Translations under genes and position numbers: made by a program
Notes under the pieces: model-generated
Told to the model about the DNA's origin: nothing
What the model saw: the letters and a program-made list of their open reading frames with translations, nothing else
Databases searched by the model: none
Shown: positions 43,965 to 53,966 of the stretch, one piece after another
Layout of the letters: each line of letters begins with the position of its first letter
How positions within the stretch are numbered: the stretch's first letter is position 1
Source of the DNA: Roseiflexaceae bacterium
GTDB lineage: Bacteria > Chloroflexota > Chloroflexia > Chloroflexales > Roseiflexaceae
DNA: 64,000 nt
Direction: 5' to 3'
Assembly: GCA_947474225.1 (NCBI GenBank)
Contig: CANJHS010000003.1
Span: 55,422-119,421 of the forward strand

Positions 43965-45419
43965 CTACTCTGCGCCGGGAACAAACGCGCTATGAATCAG
44001 CCGTGCAAACCCACTGATGGCGTCACTTGCCAACGGATCAGACAGAAAGGCACCATCGGCACCGATGGGACGGTAGACGTAAATTGCAATCAAATAGTGT
44101 TGGTTCGCAGGGGTTGTGATGATGCCCACATCTGCCTGCATGTCCTCTATCCAGCCGGATTTGTGCGAAACGACGACGTCGTCGGGCAGTCCACGAATCA
44201 TCCGTGAATGATCGGCGTTTTCGCGCATCAGCATGAGCATCTCGGTACAGCGATCTGCAGACAATGATTCGGGGTAGAGCGTCAGCAGTGGTCCTGCACC
44301 GAGGCTACATTGATAGAGTACATGGAACATGGTCGCCATCTCACGTGGGGTGGTACGGAGCATCGGATCGGCATCGGTGAACGGTGGCGGACCTTCTTCT
44401 TTGGGACCACCTTTGATGGTGTAGTTTAGCGTCCCAATAAGATATTCTCGTGCCTCATAGGGAAGATTTTGGTACGTATGCTCCAGCCCCAGTGCCGTGA
44501 ACATCTCGTTCATATCTTGGGCACCCTGGTAGGCAGCTTCGGTACCTTCGCCATTCATAGATGTAGCGAGCATGCGATTTGCAGCAATGTTATCGCTGTC
44601 GATAATCATGCGACGCATCCAGGCGACTTGTTTGTCGTTGAATTGTTTGATGCGGGTATAGGCATGGATGAGGATGGGTACCTTCATCACACTCGCCCCC
44701 GAAAAGACGGTATTTTCGTTGAGGGTTGTCACTACCTCATCGGTGTCGAGATTGATAACATAGACCCCGACCACTCCTTCCCAACGTTTGGCCATCTGTG
44801 TCACAGCAGCCGATAGTGCCTCGGCGGTCACCTGCATCCCACCGACTTGGGGAGCAACAGGGAGTATCACATTCGTTTGGTTCTCTGCAATTGCATCGAT
44901 TACGAGTGTTTGTGCGGTGGTAGCGTCAAAGGACTGCACGGCAGAACCAACAAAACGGGCACTATAGCGTTCATCTGCGTGCGCCAGCGAGATTCCACTC
45001 GCAGTCTCGATATCGTGCTGAATGATACCGAGTTGGCGCTGGAGCGCTGCTGCATCAACCCGCAACACCGGGGTAACGGTGACGCCTGTTGTCGCCTTCA
45101 TCAGCGCTGCGACGGTGGCAGGCGTATCAATGCTGAGAGCGGTAACGGTCATCGGGATAGTAGTTGCACCCATATGGAGCGTCAGCTCTCGCGGGGCTAC
45201 CTTGTTGGCTGCAACGGTACGTTTCACAGCATCGGCAGTTTGCCCGCCGACATTTACTCCGAATAGCCATACATTGGCAGCGACACGCGGCTCGGGAGTC
45301 ACCGTCGGAATAGCCTGCTCTACTGTAGCAATGGATGCTGCTGATTGTCGACCACATGCGATAAGTGTGCACAAGGCCACTGCTGCAATCAACAAACGTC
45401 CATATATCGAGAATTTCAT
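43965..45419 (-). CDS. Serine beta-lactamase-like lipoprotein (class A fold)
   Basis: 484 residues. Lipobox LIAC near residue 22, a YoaR/VanW-like region of about 180 residues (LFGVNVGGQTADAVKR), then a class A beta-lactamase-like domain with SVMK (active serine), SDN and KSGW in the right order. The combination suggests cell-wall binding plus a serine hydrolase or peptidase, not proven antibiotic resistance. ATG 45419 has AGAGGT at a rather long distance. Start and end lie in their own transcript unit. Confidence 0.8.
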   Translation of the reverse strand: MKFSIYGRLLIAAVALCTLIACGRQSAASIATVEQAIPTVTPEPRVAANVWLFGVNVGGQTADAVKRTVAANKVAPRELTLHMGATTIPMTVTALSIDTPATVAALMKATTGVTVTPVLRVDAAALQRQLGIIQHDIETASGISLAHADERYSARFVGSAVQSFDATTAQTLVIDAIAENQTNVILPVAPQVGGMQVTAEALSAAVTQMAKRWEGVVGVYVINLDTDEVVTTLNENTVFSGASVMKVPILIHAYTRIKQFNDKQVAWMRRMIIDSDNIAANRMLATSMNGEGTEAAYQGAQDMNEMFTALGLEHTYQNLPYEAREYLIGTLNYTIKGGPKEEGPPPFTDADPMLRTTPREMATMFHVLYQCSLGAGPLLTLYPESLSADRCTEMLMLMRENADHSRMIRGLPDDVVVSHKSGWIEDMQADVGIITTPANQHYLIAIYVYRPIGADGAFLSDPLASDAISGFARLIHSAFVPGAE

Positions 45420-45555
45420 GAACGGAATGTACCTCTGTGAAAAGAATCACTTCGAATGTAGCACAAAATTGCTTTTTATGCAACCGAAAATATAATTATA
45501 TATGACTCTAATGCGATAAAAACGTTTCAACCTATTTCTCAATTGGATTTTTGAA

Positions 45556-45587
45556 AGAGAAAAGCGGAGCTGCGATGCAGCTCCGCT
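45556..45587 (-). terminator. Terminator of the aldo/keto reductase gene
   Basis: 10-bp perfect stem GCGGAGCTGC with GAT loop, followed on the minus strand by TTTTCTCTTT. Confidence 0.85.
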
Positions 45588-45601
45588 TCTCGGGGCGAAC
45601 A

Positions 45602-46570
45602 TTAGCGGCTTGGGCGTTTAAGGTCCAGCCATTCCATCTCGTTTTGGCTGAGGCGCAATTCACTCGCTGCTGCATTTGCTTTGAATTCATCGGCTGTCTG
45701 ACAACCCACCAAGGCAAAGATATTGAGCGGATAGCTCATCACATATGCCGTTGCTATTTGTGGGATAGACATATTCTTTTCTTCGGCCAATTGCTGCACG
45801 CGGTCGAGACGCTTGAAGTTGTCTTCGTGTGCATATGACGTGACAGCCAGCTTATCGAGATATGTCTCGAATGTTGCCAGGTTGTCGCGGCGCAAGCGAC
45901 CCGAGAAGAACCCGCCAGCCAAACTCGACCAGGTGAACAACGGCATGTTGAGCTTTGCGTAGTAGTCACGTGGGGTCTGCTGGGCAGGTCCGCTGATGGT
46001 AATACACCCATCCCAAGGTGGCTGGACTTGCATAGCCAATGAGAAGTTGGGGCTGCTCGCGACAAATGGTGCCAAACCGTGGGATGCAGCGTAGTCGTTT
46101 GCCTCTTGGACACGGGTGTGACTCCAGTTTGAGCCGCCGTATGCCAAAATCCGACCTGCTTTGAGGTGACCATTCAACGTCTCGACGATTGGTCCAACTG
46201 GCACTGCAGGGTCATCACGATGGAGCAGGTAAATATCGATGTGATCGGTCTGGAAGCGTGCCAACGAGTCGTAGATGTCAGCGCTGATGTCCCAAGGGGT
46301 GACGCGCTTGCGGTCTTGGCTGTGATGCGCACCTTTGCCAATGATATTGATTTTGTTGCGGATGCCGCGCTCGCGGACCCACTTGCCAAAAGTGCGTTCG
46401 TTGTCGCCGCTGCCGTAGACATGGGCGGTGTCAAATGTGGTACAGCCCAAATCACGGATTGCATCGAGCAAGTAGAAGCATTCTGGAATGGCCTTGGACT
46501 CGACCATCACGCTGCCTTGGACCAGCCGCGAGATAGGATTGGGTACACCGGCAATTTTACCGTACTGCAT
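45602..46570 (-). CDS. Aldo/keto reductase
   Basis: 322 residues, TIM-barrel NADPH-dependent reductase. Catalytic tetrad: Asp in FDTAHVYG, Tyr in the same motif, Lys in IIGKGAH and His in LLHRDD. It reduces a carbonyl of a sugar-like or aldehyde substrate. AAGGA precedes the ATG. It lies 57 bases after the Gfo/Idh/MocA gene and shares its terminator, so the pair probably handles one sugar or polyol. Confidence 0.88.
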   Translation of the reverse strand: MQYGKIAGVPNPISRLVQGSVMVESKAIPECFYLLDAIRDLGCTTFDTAHVYGSGDNERTFGKWVRERGIRNKINIIGKGAHHSQDRKRVTPWDISADIYDSLARFQTDHIDIYLLHRDDPAVPVGPIVETLNGHLKAGRILAYGGSNWSHTRVQEANDYAASHGLAPFVASSPNFSLAMQVQPPWDGCITISGPAQQTPRDYYAKLNMPLFTWSSLAGGFFSGRLRRDNLATFETYLDKLAVTSYAHEDNFKRLDRVQQLAEEKNMSIPQIATAYVMSYPLNIFALVGCQTADEFKANAAASELRLSQNEMEWLDLKRPSR

Positions 46571-46627
46571 TGTGTTGTTCCTTCATTGGTGCATGTTGCG
46601 AAAAAGCCTATTGAAACAACCCGTGGA

Positions 46628-47611
46628 TTACTCCATTGGGTAGCGCAAACCCCACTGCTCGCGAATCCGATCCATTGCCTGCATGGTATGAATCGTATCA
46701 CTCCACGGCATGATGTCACTTTCGACGCGTTTTTCGCGGATGAGACGACCCATCTCGGCGGCTTCGTAGTGATATCCGTTCCCCTCGAATGGCACCTCGA
46801 TGGTCTCGCTTTTGCCACTTTTGATAACGGTGAGTGACTTGGCGACAAACCATGGAGAATTAATGCGGATGGAACCTTCGGTGCCGATGATGGTAGCTTC
46901 CATCGGCGTGGTGGTGCGCACGGCGGTCGAGAAGTAGGCTAATTTGCCGCCATGGAAGCCCATGACTGCGGCACCTTGTTCGTCGACTCCCGTTGAGCCA
47001 ATGTCGGCCAATCCTGCGACCGAATTGACCGCTCCGAGCAACATGACCGACAACGAGACACAGTAGACGCCGACGTCGAGCAAGCCACCGCCACCATAGT
47101 TCAGGTCAAAAAGCCGACCTTTTGGGTTTATATTTGTGCGGAATCCGAAGTCGGACTGAATCATGCGGAGTTCACCAATTGCACCAGACTCAATGAGTTC
47201 GACGGCTTTGCGGACAGCCGGGAGAAAGCGGGTCCACATTGCTTCCATCAGCGGCACATTGGCGAGTTGCGCTGCTTCGATCATGATTTGTGCTTGTGCG
47301 GTATTAATCGCAAAGGGCTTTTCACAGAGTACTGCTTTGCCTGCGTCAATACAGCGCAACGTCTCTTCCATATGGCCAGTGTGCGGAGTCGCCACATAGA
47401 TGGCATCGACTTCGGGGTCGTGTGCCAAATCGGCATAGCTAGCGTGGACGCGTGGTATGGAATATGTGTCAGCGAAGCGTTGCGCTGAGGCAGCGGTGCG
47501 CGAGCCGACCGCCACGAGTTTGGCGTCGTGTTGGGCTTTGAGCCCTTCGGCAAAGACACCGGCGATACGGCCAGTGCCCAGAATTCCCCAACGAATTGGC
47601 GGCGTCGTCAT
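46628..47611 (-). CDS. Gfo/Idh/MocA-family oxidoreductase
   Basis: 327 residues: N-terminal Rossmann domain with GILGTGRIAG and the family motif CEKPFA, and a C-terminal alpha/beta substrate domain with GGGGLLDVGVY. It oxidises or reduces a sugar, inositol or similar ring with NAD(P). Overall sequence is close to the trans-1,2-dihydrobenzene-1,2-diol/xylose dehydrogenase-like branch. ATG 47611 is set by AAGGAG 10 bases upstream; the longer frame to 47704 is not needed. Co-transcribed with the aldo/keto reductase. Confidence 0.87.
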   Translation of the reverse strand: MTTPPIRWGILGTGRIAGVFAEGLKAQHDAKLVAVGSRTAASAQRFADTYSIPRVHASYADLAHDPEVDAIYVATPHTGHMEETLRCIDAGKAVLCEKPFAINTAQAQIMIEAAQLANVPLMEAMWTRFLPAVRKAVELIESGAIGELRMIQSDFGFRTNINPKGRLFDLNYGGGGLLDVGVYCVSLSVMLLGAVNSVAGLADIGSTGVDEQGAAVMGFHGGKLAYFSTAVRTTTPMEATIIGTEGSIRINSPWFVAKSLTVIKSGKSETIEVPFEGNGYHYEAAEMGRLIREKRVESDIMPWSDTIHTMQAMDRIREQWGLRYPME

Positions 47612-47799
47612 CTTCGACTGCTCCTTGTAGCTATTGATGTGTTCCGTGGACGTGCATATTGTACAACCAAAATCCTGAGTCATGGCGCCGAGTGCGGCAA
47701 TCAATCATCTAACCGTTTCTATCCGACGGTTGTGTGACTCCTATTCCACAGAGAGATTTTCGTAGAGACAGTCGTGCGTGCCCGTTGGCTTTCTCCTAC

Positions 47800-47840
47800 A
47801 AAAAAACAAAAAACGCGCCGCAGGCGATGCTGCGACGCGT
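47800..47840 (-). terminator. Terminator of the LacD-like aldolase gene
   Basis: 11-bp stem with one mismatch (ACGCG-C-CGCAG), followed on the minus strand by a T-rich run of about 14 bases. Confidence 0.8.
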
Positions 47841-47854
47841 CGGGGAAGAATCGA

Positions 47855-48898
47855 TTAGGAAATAACCTGATCGACAACTTCGATGTTGGCTTTGCCGCCG
47901 TAGAAGTCCCACCATGGCTTGGCACCCTTGGCCAGCACGGCGTTGAGGGCCTTGACGTTGGTAATACCACGGTCGAGCAACCACTCTTCGAGGGCGGCGA
48001 CGCCTTTGGTGGCATATGATGGGATGGCATCTTGCCAGGTCGCACGGCCACAGAGCACGCCCGAGAACTGGGTGCCGGCTTGGGCTGCGATTTCGAGCGT
48101 CTCGCGGAAGATTTCGTCGGTTACACCGGCGCTGAGGTAGATGAATGGCTTGGCAGCGGCTGCGCCTGCGGTGCGGAAGTGTTCTTGTGCTTCGGCGATG
48201 GTGTAAGCTTGTTCGCCATTAAAGGCACGTGTGCCGGCGACATGCTTGATGTTGACAGGAACTTCGACTTTGAGGATGTCGACGCCATAGCGTGGCTTCG
48301 AGAATTCCTTCATGTAGGCCGTGACGTACTTTGGCTTGACTTTGGCAAACTCAAAGCTGGATTCTGGGCCGACGTTGTCGTCATATGCGAGGGGTTCGAG
48401 GAAGAACGGGATGTCGTTGGCGGCACATTCGGCACCGACGCGCTCGATGAAGGCGTGCTTGATGTCGTTGATATTCTGATCGTCGAAGGCATTGTAATAG
48501 AGCAGGATTTTGACACCGTTGCCACCCAGCTCGACGATGCGTTTCACGCTCCAGTTGGACAGCAAATCAGGTAAACGGCCTTTGACGCTGACGTCGTAGC
48601 CAGTCTTTTCGTACGAGACAAGCACCCCAGAACCTGGCTGGCGAGCCTTGATAGCCTCCATACCATACTCAGGGTCCATCAAAATGGCACTGGAGTGTTG
48701 CGTCAAAATTTTGGTGACGCTGGTTTTGAAGTTGCTCAAGTCTTGGGACGATGCGGTACCGTTCTCGCCACGGGCTTTGGCAATGGCTTTTTGCAATGAA
48801 CCGCGCTGATCGGCGGCAGCGGCTGCGATAATCCCGTTGCTGTCAGAACATGCAAGCAGGTGGGTATACTTTCCCTTGGTCATTTTGACTTTCGCCAC
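47855..48898 (-). CDS. Tagatose-1,6-bisphosphate aldolase-like (LacD family)
   Basis: 347 residues, class I aldolase fold. Stretches AAAADQRGSL near the N-terminus, ILMDPEYGMEA, GVKILLYY (probable Schiff-base lysine), and VDILKVEVPV fit the LacD/DUF2090 group. It would cleave tagatose-1,6-bisphosphate or a related sulfo- or phospho-sugar to triose phosphates. GTG 48898 is chosen because AAGGAG lies 6 bases upstream; the open frame to 49141 runs into the next gene. Close to two sugar oxidoreductases. Confidence 0.85.
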   Translation of the reverse strand: MAKVKMTKGKYTHLLACSDSNGIIAAAAADQRGSLQKAIAKARGENGTASSQDLSNFKTSVTKILTQHSSAILMDPEYGMEAIKARQPGSGVLVSYEKTGYDVSVKGRLPDLLSNWSVKRIVELGGNGVKILLYYNAFDDQNINDIKHAFIERVGAECAANDIPFFLEPLAYDDNVGPESSFEFAKVKPKYVTAYMKEFSKPRYGVDILKVEVPVNIKHVAGTRAFNGEQAYTIAEAQEHFRTAGAAAAKPFIYLSAGVTDEIFRETLEIAAQAGTQFSGVLCGRATWQDAIPSYATKGVAALEEWLLDRGITNVKALNAVLAKGAKPWWDFYGGKANIEVVDQVIS

Positions 48899-48927
48899 AA
48901 TCCACTCCTTGTGCATACGCACGTCTA

Positions 48928-49551
48928 TTAGGCGATAAAGCGATGAACAACATAAACGACCATCGTTGCCAGAACGGTCCCTGCGGCGACCTGACCGGCA
49001 GTGTGATTGCGCGTATGGAGGCGCGACCACGCCACTGCGGCGACCACCATCCAAAAGACAATCCCGAGGCTGCGCGATTGCATCGTTGCAATTGTCGCCA
49101 CTGCAGCTATCGCTGAGGCGTGCATGCTGATCTTCCACCACACATTGATAATGCCACTGGCAGCGCCAATGACAAAAAATGACGTCGCCAACTGCGTTAT
49201 CGATGTCGGCGCGCCATAATACCCGAGAATCAGGACTGCTGTCAACATCGAGACTGCGCCGAGGGCGTATATCTCGTTGCGGTCTGTCCGTTTGGACATG
49301 TCGGGGTCACTATAGCGACGCTGAGCAATGCGGATGCGATACAGGATCAACACTGGTAGGATCTGGATGCACATCGAAATGACTGCCCAACGAAGGACAG
49401 AACGGGTATCAGCAGCAGCCAATACGACGACAGTGTATCCTCCGATGAAGCCAAACAGGGGAGAAAAAAGCTTTGAAAAGAACAGCGCAATGCGATCAAT
49501 GCGTTCAACAGGAACGAGCATAACATCGCTCGATGTATTGTGGTGCGCCAT
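48928..49551 (-). CDS. PAP2-like membrane protein with altered active site
   Basis: 207 residues, about six helices, related to phosphatidic acid phosphatase type 2. The third motif reads SRLHTRNHTAGQ, where the usual SRxxxxxHxxxD has Q for D, and the PSGH motif is replaced by SMHAS. Catalysis may be lost or changed; a role in lipid-linked sugar handling is suggested by the glycan genes upstream. GAGG precedes ATG 49551, 9 bases after the GT4 stop. Confidence 0.7.
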   Translation of the reverse strand: MAHHNTSSDVMLVPVERIDRIALFFSKLFSPLFGFIGGYTVVVLAAADTRSVLRWAVISMCIQILPVLILYRIRIAQRRYSDPDMSKRTDRNEIYALGAVSMLTAVLILGYYGAPTSITQLATSFFVIGAASGIINVWWKISMHASAIAAVATIATMQSRSLGIVFWMVVAAVAWSRLHTRNHTAGQVAAGTVLATMVVYVVHRFIA

Positions 49552-49560
49552 GGTGATACC

Positions 49561-50727
49561 TCATTTGTCGCGCTGCATGAGCTGTGCATACTGTCGAAGC
49601 ACCGACTGTGCTGCGGTCGCCCAAGAAAAAGACTGTGCCTGCACTGGCCCTGATTTACGCAGCATCGCGCGGGTATCGTCGTCTGTCACTAATCGAATCA
49701 GCTGGGCGGCCATCCCCTCTACATCGGTAGGGTTGACCAGCAGCGCGGCTGCTCCGACGACTTCGGGGAGACTCGAGACGTTTGACACCAACGTCGGTGT
49801 CCCACATGCGAGTGACTCGAGCGGGGGCAATCCAAAGCCCTCGTATAGGGATGGATAGACAAATCCCCACGCCAGATTATACACCGCAGGGAGATCATTG
49901 TCATCTAAATAATCAACAAAGCGTACTGCTTCAGCAATACCGAGACGTGCAGGTGTAGCCAAAATATCTTCGTACATCCAGCCGCGCCGGCCAAACACCA
50001 CCAATGGTGGGAGCGTGTGTTGTGTCCGGGCAAGCGCATAGGCCTCAAAAAGGCGGACATAGTTTTTGCGCGGCTCGAGCGTCCCACCAGCCAAAATGAA
50101 CTGCTCAGGCAGCTGATATTTTGTACGGATAGGCTCAGTTACTGCGGGATCGAGCGGCTTGAAGCGTGCAGCGACTGCAGCATAGACGACGTCAATCTGC
50201 GTCGCAGGTACCCCGTAGTACTCTGTTAAATCGCGCTGTGTAGCAACTGAATCAGCAAAGATGGCCTTGGCACGTGCCAACGACGGAGGGACCGCAGCGC
50301 GCAAATAGCGTGCCACTCCAGGTACCGCACATTCTGGATGGACCAGATACGACAAATCATGGATGGTCACAATACCCGCATTGCGGGTCGGAGCAAGCAC
50401 AAAATCGGGAGCGTGCAACACATCGAATGCTCCGGTTATCCACTCAACCGGAAGTGCGATATGCAATCGATGCCAAAATTGCGTCAAGCGACGTTCGGGA
50501 AGTGGAATCGCGCAGACACGTGTGCCGGGGCGTGCCTGTACCAATGCATCGAGAGAAGACTGGTAGGGAACAACGGTTCCTGGCCACCCAGCTGCATAGA
50601 AGAGCACAAAAGAGTATTGTGGAGGAGCGCTGCGGATCACCTCAGCGATAAGCTCGCGTGTATAACGACCAATACCTGCGCCTTGCCACGCACCCGCAGT
50701 GTAGTCGATGGCTATGTGCGGACTCAT
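49561..50727 (-). CDS. GT4-family glycosyltransferase
   Basis: 388 residues, GT-B fold. The N-terminal domain begins IAIDYTAGAWQGAGIGRYTREL; the donor domain has GGTLEPRKNY and YPSLYEGFGLPPLESL with the two glutamates of the EX7E motif. ATG 50727 overlaps the TGA of the flippase-like gene (ATGA), so the two are coupled. The open frame to 51144 belongs to a shadow of that gene. Part of the surface polysaccharide operon. Confidence 0.88.
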   Translation of the reverse strand: MSPHIAIDYTAGAWQGAGIGRYTRELIAEVIRSAPPQYSFVLFYAAGWPGTVVPYQSSLDALVQARPGTRVCAIPLPERRLTQFWHRLHIALPVEWITGAFDVLHAPDFVLAPTRNAGIVTIHDLSYLVHPECAVPGVARYLRAAVPPSLARAKAIFADSVATQRDLTEYYGVPATQIDVVYAAVAARFKPLDPAVTEPIRTKYQLPEQFILAGGTLEPRKNYVRLFEAYALARTQHTLPPLVVFGRRGWMYEDILATPARLGIAEAVRFVDYLDDNDLPAVYNLAWGFVYPSLYEGFGLPPLESLACGTPTLVSNVSSLPEVVGAAALLVNPTDVEGMAAQLIRLVTDDDTRAMLRKSGPVQAQSFSWATAAQSVLRQYAQLMQRDK

Positions 50728-51734
50728 CGTCGTTTGCTGACCAGATACAGAATCAAACCAAAGATAATGATGCTCCAGAAGTTGATGAGTCGATCGAGCA
50801 ACGTGATGGCCAGAGCAACGGGACGGCTGAGATTGACGACCGTCACCAATACTGCGGTGACTGCTCCTTCGACCAAACCCAACCCCGCAGGAGTGAATGG
50901 AACGACGGTGAGCAATGAAGAAGCCAACGAGACAAAGACAACCAGCGGGAGCGGCAGGCTCAGATTCATCGACACAATGACAAAATACAGACGGCACCCT
51001 TCGAGAAGCCAAATCAGCATGGTCAGACCGATGAGGCGTGGCAACATCGCTGGCTTGAACGAGACGAGCGCAGAAGCCGAAAAGCGTACATACCGCTCTT
51101 TGAATCGTTCCGGGATGTAGCGCTCGAGGATTGGTCCCAACCAACGCAAACTAAGCAACAAGAGGATGATGACTGCAACTAACGCGGCACCGACATAAAA
51201 CAACCATTGCGTCTCGGGTGGCAGATGTGTGCCAAACAGGGCGAATCCCGAAAGGGTGAGAAACGTGAACAAACCCAACATGTCGAGCAATCGCTCAGCA
51301 AAAATAGTGCCAATGGTCGACGAGAAGGAGGTTTTGCCGTTGTGTTTGAGCAGGTAGCCGCGATAGACATCACCCAATTTGGCGGGGACGACACAATTGA
51401 CAAACCATGAGAGGTAGATGTATTCCATCAACGCTGGCATCGACGCCCAACTCTTGCGATCGGCACGGGTAGTAATGTTGGATTGCTCGAGAAGGAGCCG
51501 CCAACGAAGGGCGCGCAACGGGAATGTCAAATAAAAGATGATGAGCGCAACGATAAGGTACATCGGGTTCGCCATGCGCATCTCTGCAATTGTCTCGGCG
51601 ACACTGATGTCGAGGCTTTTGAAGATAAAGTAAATCATCATCACAGCCAATCCAAACGAGACCCAGGTGCGGGGGCGGCGCAACGAATCAGCGAGAGAAA
51701 ATGCGTTGTCCGTGTTGGGATGTTCAGCTGTCAT
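50724..51734 (-). CDS. Flippase-like integral membrane protein (LPG synthase TM domain/AglD family)
   Basis: 336 residues with about eight helices. The family motif region ALRWRLLL and the conserved FVNCVVPAKLGDVYRGYLL, followed by FAERLLDMLGL and PFTPAGLGLVEG, identify the UPF0104 group. Members take part in membrane lipid or lipid-linked sugar translocation or transfer. It overlaps the SDR gene upstream by 11 bases and the GT4 gene downstream by 4, so it is tightly coupled to both. Confidence 0.88.
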   Translation of the reverse strand: MTAEHPNTDNAFSLADSLRRPRTWVSFGLAVMMIYFIFKSLDISVAETIAEMRMANPMYLIVALIIFYLTFPLRALRWRLLLEQSNITTRADRKSWASMPALMEYIYLSWFVNCVVPAKLGDVYRGYLLKHNGKTSFSSTIGTIFAERLLDMLGLFTFLTLSGFALFGTHLPPETQWLFYVGAALVAVIILLLLSLRWLGPILERYIPERFKERYVRFSASALVSFKPAMLPRLIGLTMLIWLLEGCRLYFVIVSMNLSLPLPLVVFVSLASSLLTVVPFTPAGLGLVEGAVTAVLVTVVNLSRPVALAITLLDRLINFWSIIIFGLILYLVSKRR

Positions 51735-52677
51735 ATTCGTTGCGATACCATTTCCAAAATGCTGCCAGCCCGACTTCGAGTGGCGTCTGTGGATGAAAGC
51801 CTAGTTGTGCCTGTGCACGACTGATGTTGGCATAGGTGCGCGGTGGGTCAGCAGCAGGCAAGGGTTTCGTATCAATAATTGCCGTATAGCCGGTTATCTG
51901 CTCGAGCAAACGCACAAAGGCGATGAGTTCGATAGGCGACGAATTGCCCAAATTATAGGTCCCAAATGGCACATCGGTATGTAGTGCTGCCACAATCCCT
52001 GCGATGATGTCTGCAACGTATGTCCAGTCACGATACACGCCAACACCGCCATTAAAGAGCGTTATTGGCTTACCGACACGCATGTTGTCGACAAAGAGGC
52101 TGGGCGTCATATCTGGTCGACCACGCGGTCCATATACCGTAAAAAAGCGGAGCACGCGCGTCGGGACACCATACTGGTAGTGGTAGGTATATGCTAACAA
52201 CTCCGCCGCACGTTTGGTAGCGGCATAGGGCGAAAGCGGCTGGTCAGCGCTTTGCGATTCATCCCACGGGGTAGGGAGTGCCCCATATACCGACGATGTT
52301 GATGCAACAATGATTCCTTTGACCGCATGCAAACGGGCCAAATCAAGGATGTGCATGGTCGCCCGTACATTGACTTCTTCGTAGAGGAATGGATGTGCGA
52401 CGGAATAGCGGGGTCCCGCCATGGCGCCCAGATGGGCGATATATTGCGGTTGATACCGTGCAAATGCAGCATCGAGGGCAGAACGGTCGCGGATATCCCC
52501 TTCGACGAGGGTAAACCGTGGGTGCGTCAGCGCGGCAGCTATGTTACGCCTTTTCCGTGCTGGGTCGTAGTAATCGTTGAAGTTATCGTAGGCGACAACG
52601 TCTGCGCCGCGGGCGAGGAGGGCATCGACAAGGTGGCTACCAATGAATCCTGCACCACCGGTGACAAAATACGTCAT
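51724..52677 (-). CDS. NAD-dependent sugar-nucleotide epimerase (UDP-glucuronate 4-epimerase-like)
   Basis: 317 residues, extended SDR. GGAGFIGS cofactor motif at residue 7, catalytic Ser in STSSVYG and the YxxxK in YAATKRAAE. The segments DNFNDYYDPARKRRN and YGPRGRPDM are typical for UDP-glucuronate 4-epimerases. ATG 52677 overlaps the TGA of the ligase gene (ATGA), with GGAGG upstream. It would supply UDP-galacturonate for the surface glycan. Confidence 0.85.
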   Translation of the reverse strand: MTYFVTGGAGFIGSHLVDALLARGADVVAYDNFNDYYDPARKRRNIAAALTHPRFTLVEGDIRDRSALDAAFARYQPQYIAHLGAMAGPRYSVAHPFLYEEVNVRATMHILDLARLHAVKGIIVASTSSVYGALPTPWDESQSADQPLSPYAATKRAAELLAYTYHYQYGVPTRVLRFFTVYGPRGRPDMTPSLFVDNMRVGKPITLFNGGVGVYRDWTYVADIIAGIVAALHTDVPFGTYNLGNSSPIELIAFVRLLEQITGYTAIIDTKPLPAADPPRTYANISRAQAQLGFHPQTPLEVGLAAFWKWYRNEYDS

Positions 52678-53966
52678 ATTCCATCCTCCACCGTACACAG
52701 TCTCGGTAACGCCCCGGCTAATCCCATCACCGCTGCAACATGGATTGGCAAGTAGTTGACCTGCAGATATTCAAAGCACTCATGTCCCGCAACCGCCACC
52801 AATGATGCGCATAGCCCGAGTGCCATAACGCGTTGGAATCCCGGCTGCACCCGCAAACGGTATGCGCGACGAAACAAGAGCAACGACAGAAGGATGTATG
52901 CAGACAGGCCGAAAAGACCTTGTTCTGCAGCAATTTGCACGTACGCATTATGTGCGTGCCCCCGCGATATCCACCATCCATTATACGCAACATCAGGATA
53001 CGCAAGTGTGTACGTCCCAGGGCCAATACCTATCAACGGTGCCCTGTGCCACATCGCCAACCCTGCGTGGAATTGCATGGCACGCTCGACGGCTGCATAA
53101 ATATCAGGCCGTTGTTGCGCTTCGTCTCGGGGGATTAGTGGGGCCGAAAAGACCTGAGAAGCACTGCCCAAACGCACACCAAATGGCCCAGGGATATAGC
53201 GCCAACCGCCCGCGTAGACAATCATGGTCGAAACAACAACTACCAGCGCGAGTCGGCGCCATACCCCGCCGGCGACAATCAACATCGCAATGATCCCTAC
53301 CCCGGCGCCGAACCAGCCACCGCGTGAGAACGACAGCAAGAGCACGACCGCGCACAACAGCAGCCCGGCCGTCACAAACCAACGCCAGCGACTACGCGTC
53401 CGATGACCCCAGAGAGTCAGCGCAGCAAGAAGTGGCCATGCACCGTTGATGTACCCTGCAAACGAGTTGGGTTGTCCGATGGTACCATTGGCCCTTGTGA
53501 GCCCCGTCCCGGCAATACCAAATGCTGCCGGACCGATACCGCGCAGACTCTGGAGCAAGGCATACAGTGAAGCAGCAATCGGAGCAATGCAGAGCACTAC
53601 CAGTATTGCCACCAAATCACGGCGCGTCTGCGGGACTACCGCAACGAGGTACCCCACAAGTACTGCCAACCCCCATCGCCTGATTTCGTCGACGCCATTC
53701 GACCACGAGTAGGACGAAAATCCCGTCGCTAGCACGAGCGCACTGATGACTGCCGCGCGCGCCCAGAGTGTCTCGTCACGAGGAATATGCAGCGGTCGAT
53801 GTAACGCCCAATGCAGCACCAGCGCAGCTACCAGCAGGGCAGTTGCAAGCTGACTCTGGCTCCGCCCCCCAATCATGAGAAAATCTTGGAACGGCACTGC
53901 TGCAATGATATAGCAGAGCGCACAGACCAAAACCCCAGGGAGACGCAAGCCGCGCGGCAGATTCAT
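52674..53966 (-). CDS. O-antigen ligase/polymerase-family membrane protein
   Basis: 430 residues, about 11-12 helices, with the large loop [15 protein letters not shown] and [20 protein letters not shown] that marks the Wzy_C/WaaL family. It polymerises or attaches polysaccharide repeats on the outer face of the membrane. It overlaps its upstream and downstream neighbours by 4 bases each (ATGA), as expected in a tightly coupled polysaccharide operon. Confidence 0.87.
   Translation of the reverse strand: MNLPRGLRLPGVLVCALCYIIAAVPFQDFLMIGGRSQSQLATALLVAALVLHWALHRPLHIPRDETLWARAAVISALVLATGFSSYSWSNGVDEIRRWGLAVLVGYLVAVVPQTRRDLVAILVVLCIAPIAASLYALLQSLRGIGPAAFGIAGTGLTRANGTIGQPNSFAGYINGAWPLLAALTLWGHRTRSRWRWFVTAGLLLCAVVLLLSFSRGGWFGAGVGIIAMLIVAGGVWRRLALVVVVSTMIVYAGGWRYIPGPFGVRLGSASQVFSAPLIPRDEAQQRPDIYAAVERAMQFHAGLAMWHRAPLIGIGPGTYTLAYPDVAYNGWWISRGHAHNAYVQIAAEQGLFGLSAYILLSLLLFRRAYRLRVQPGFQRVMALGLCASLVAVAGHECFEYLQVNYLPIHVAAVMGLAGALPRLCTVEDGI

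Noticed and set aside
50728..51144. Long upstream extension of the GT4 frame at 50727
   Set aside because: It is the other frame of the flippase-like gene; the ATGA overlap gives the normal start.
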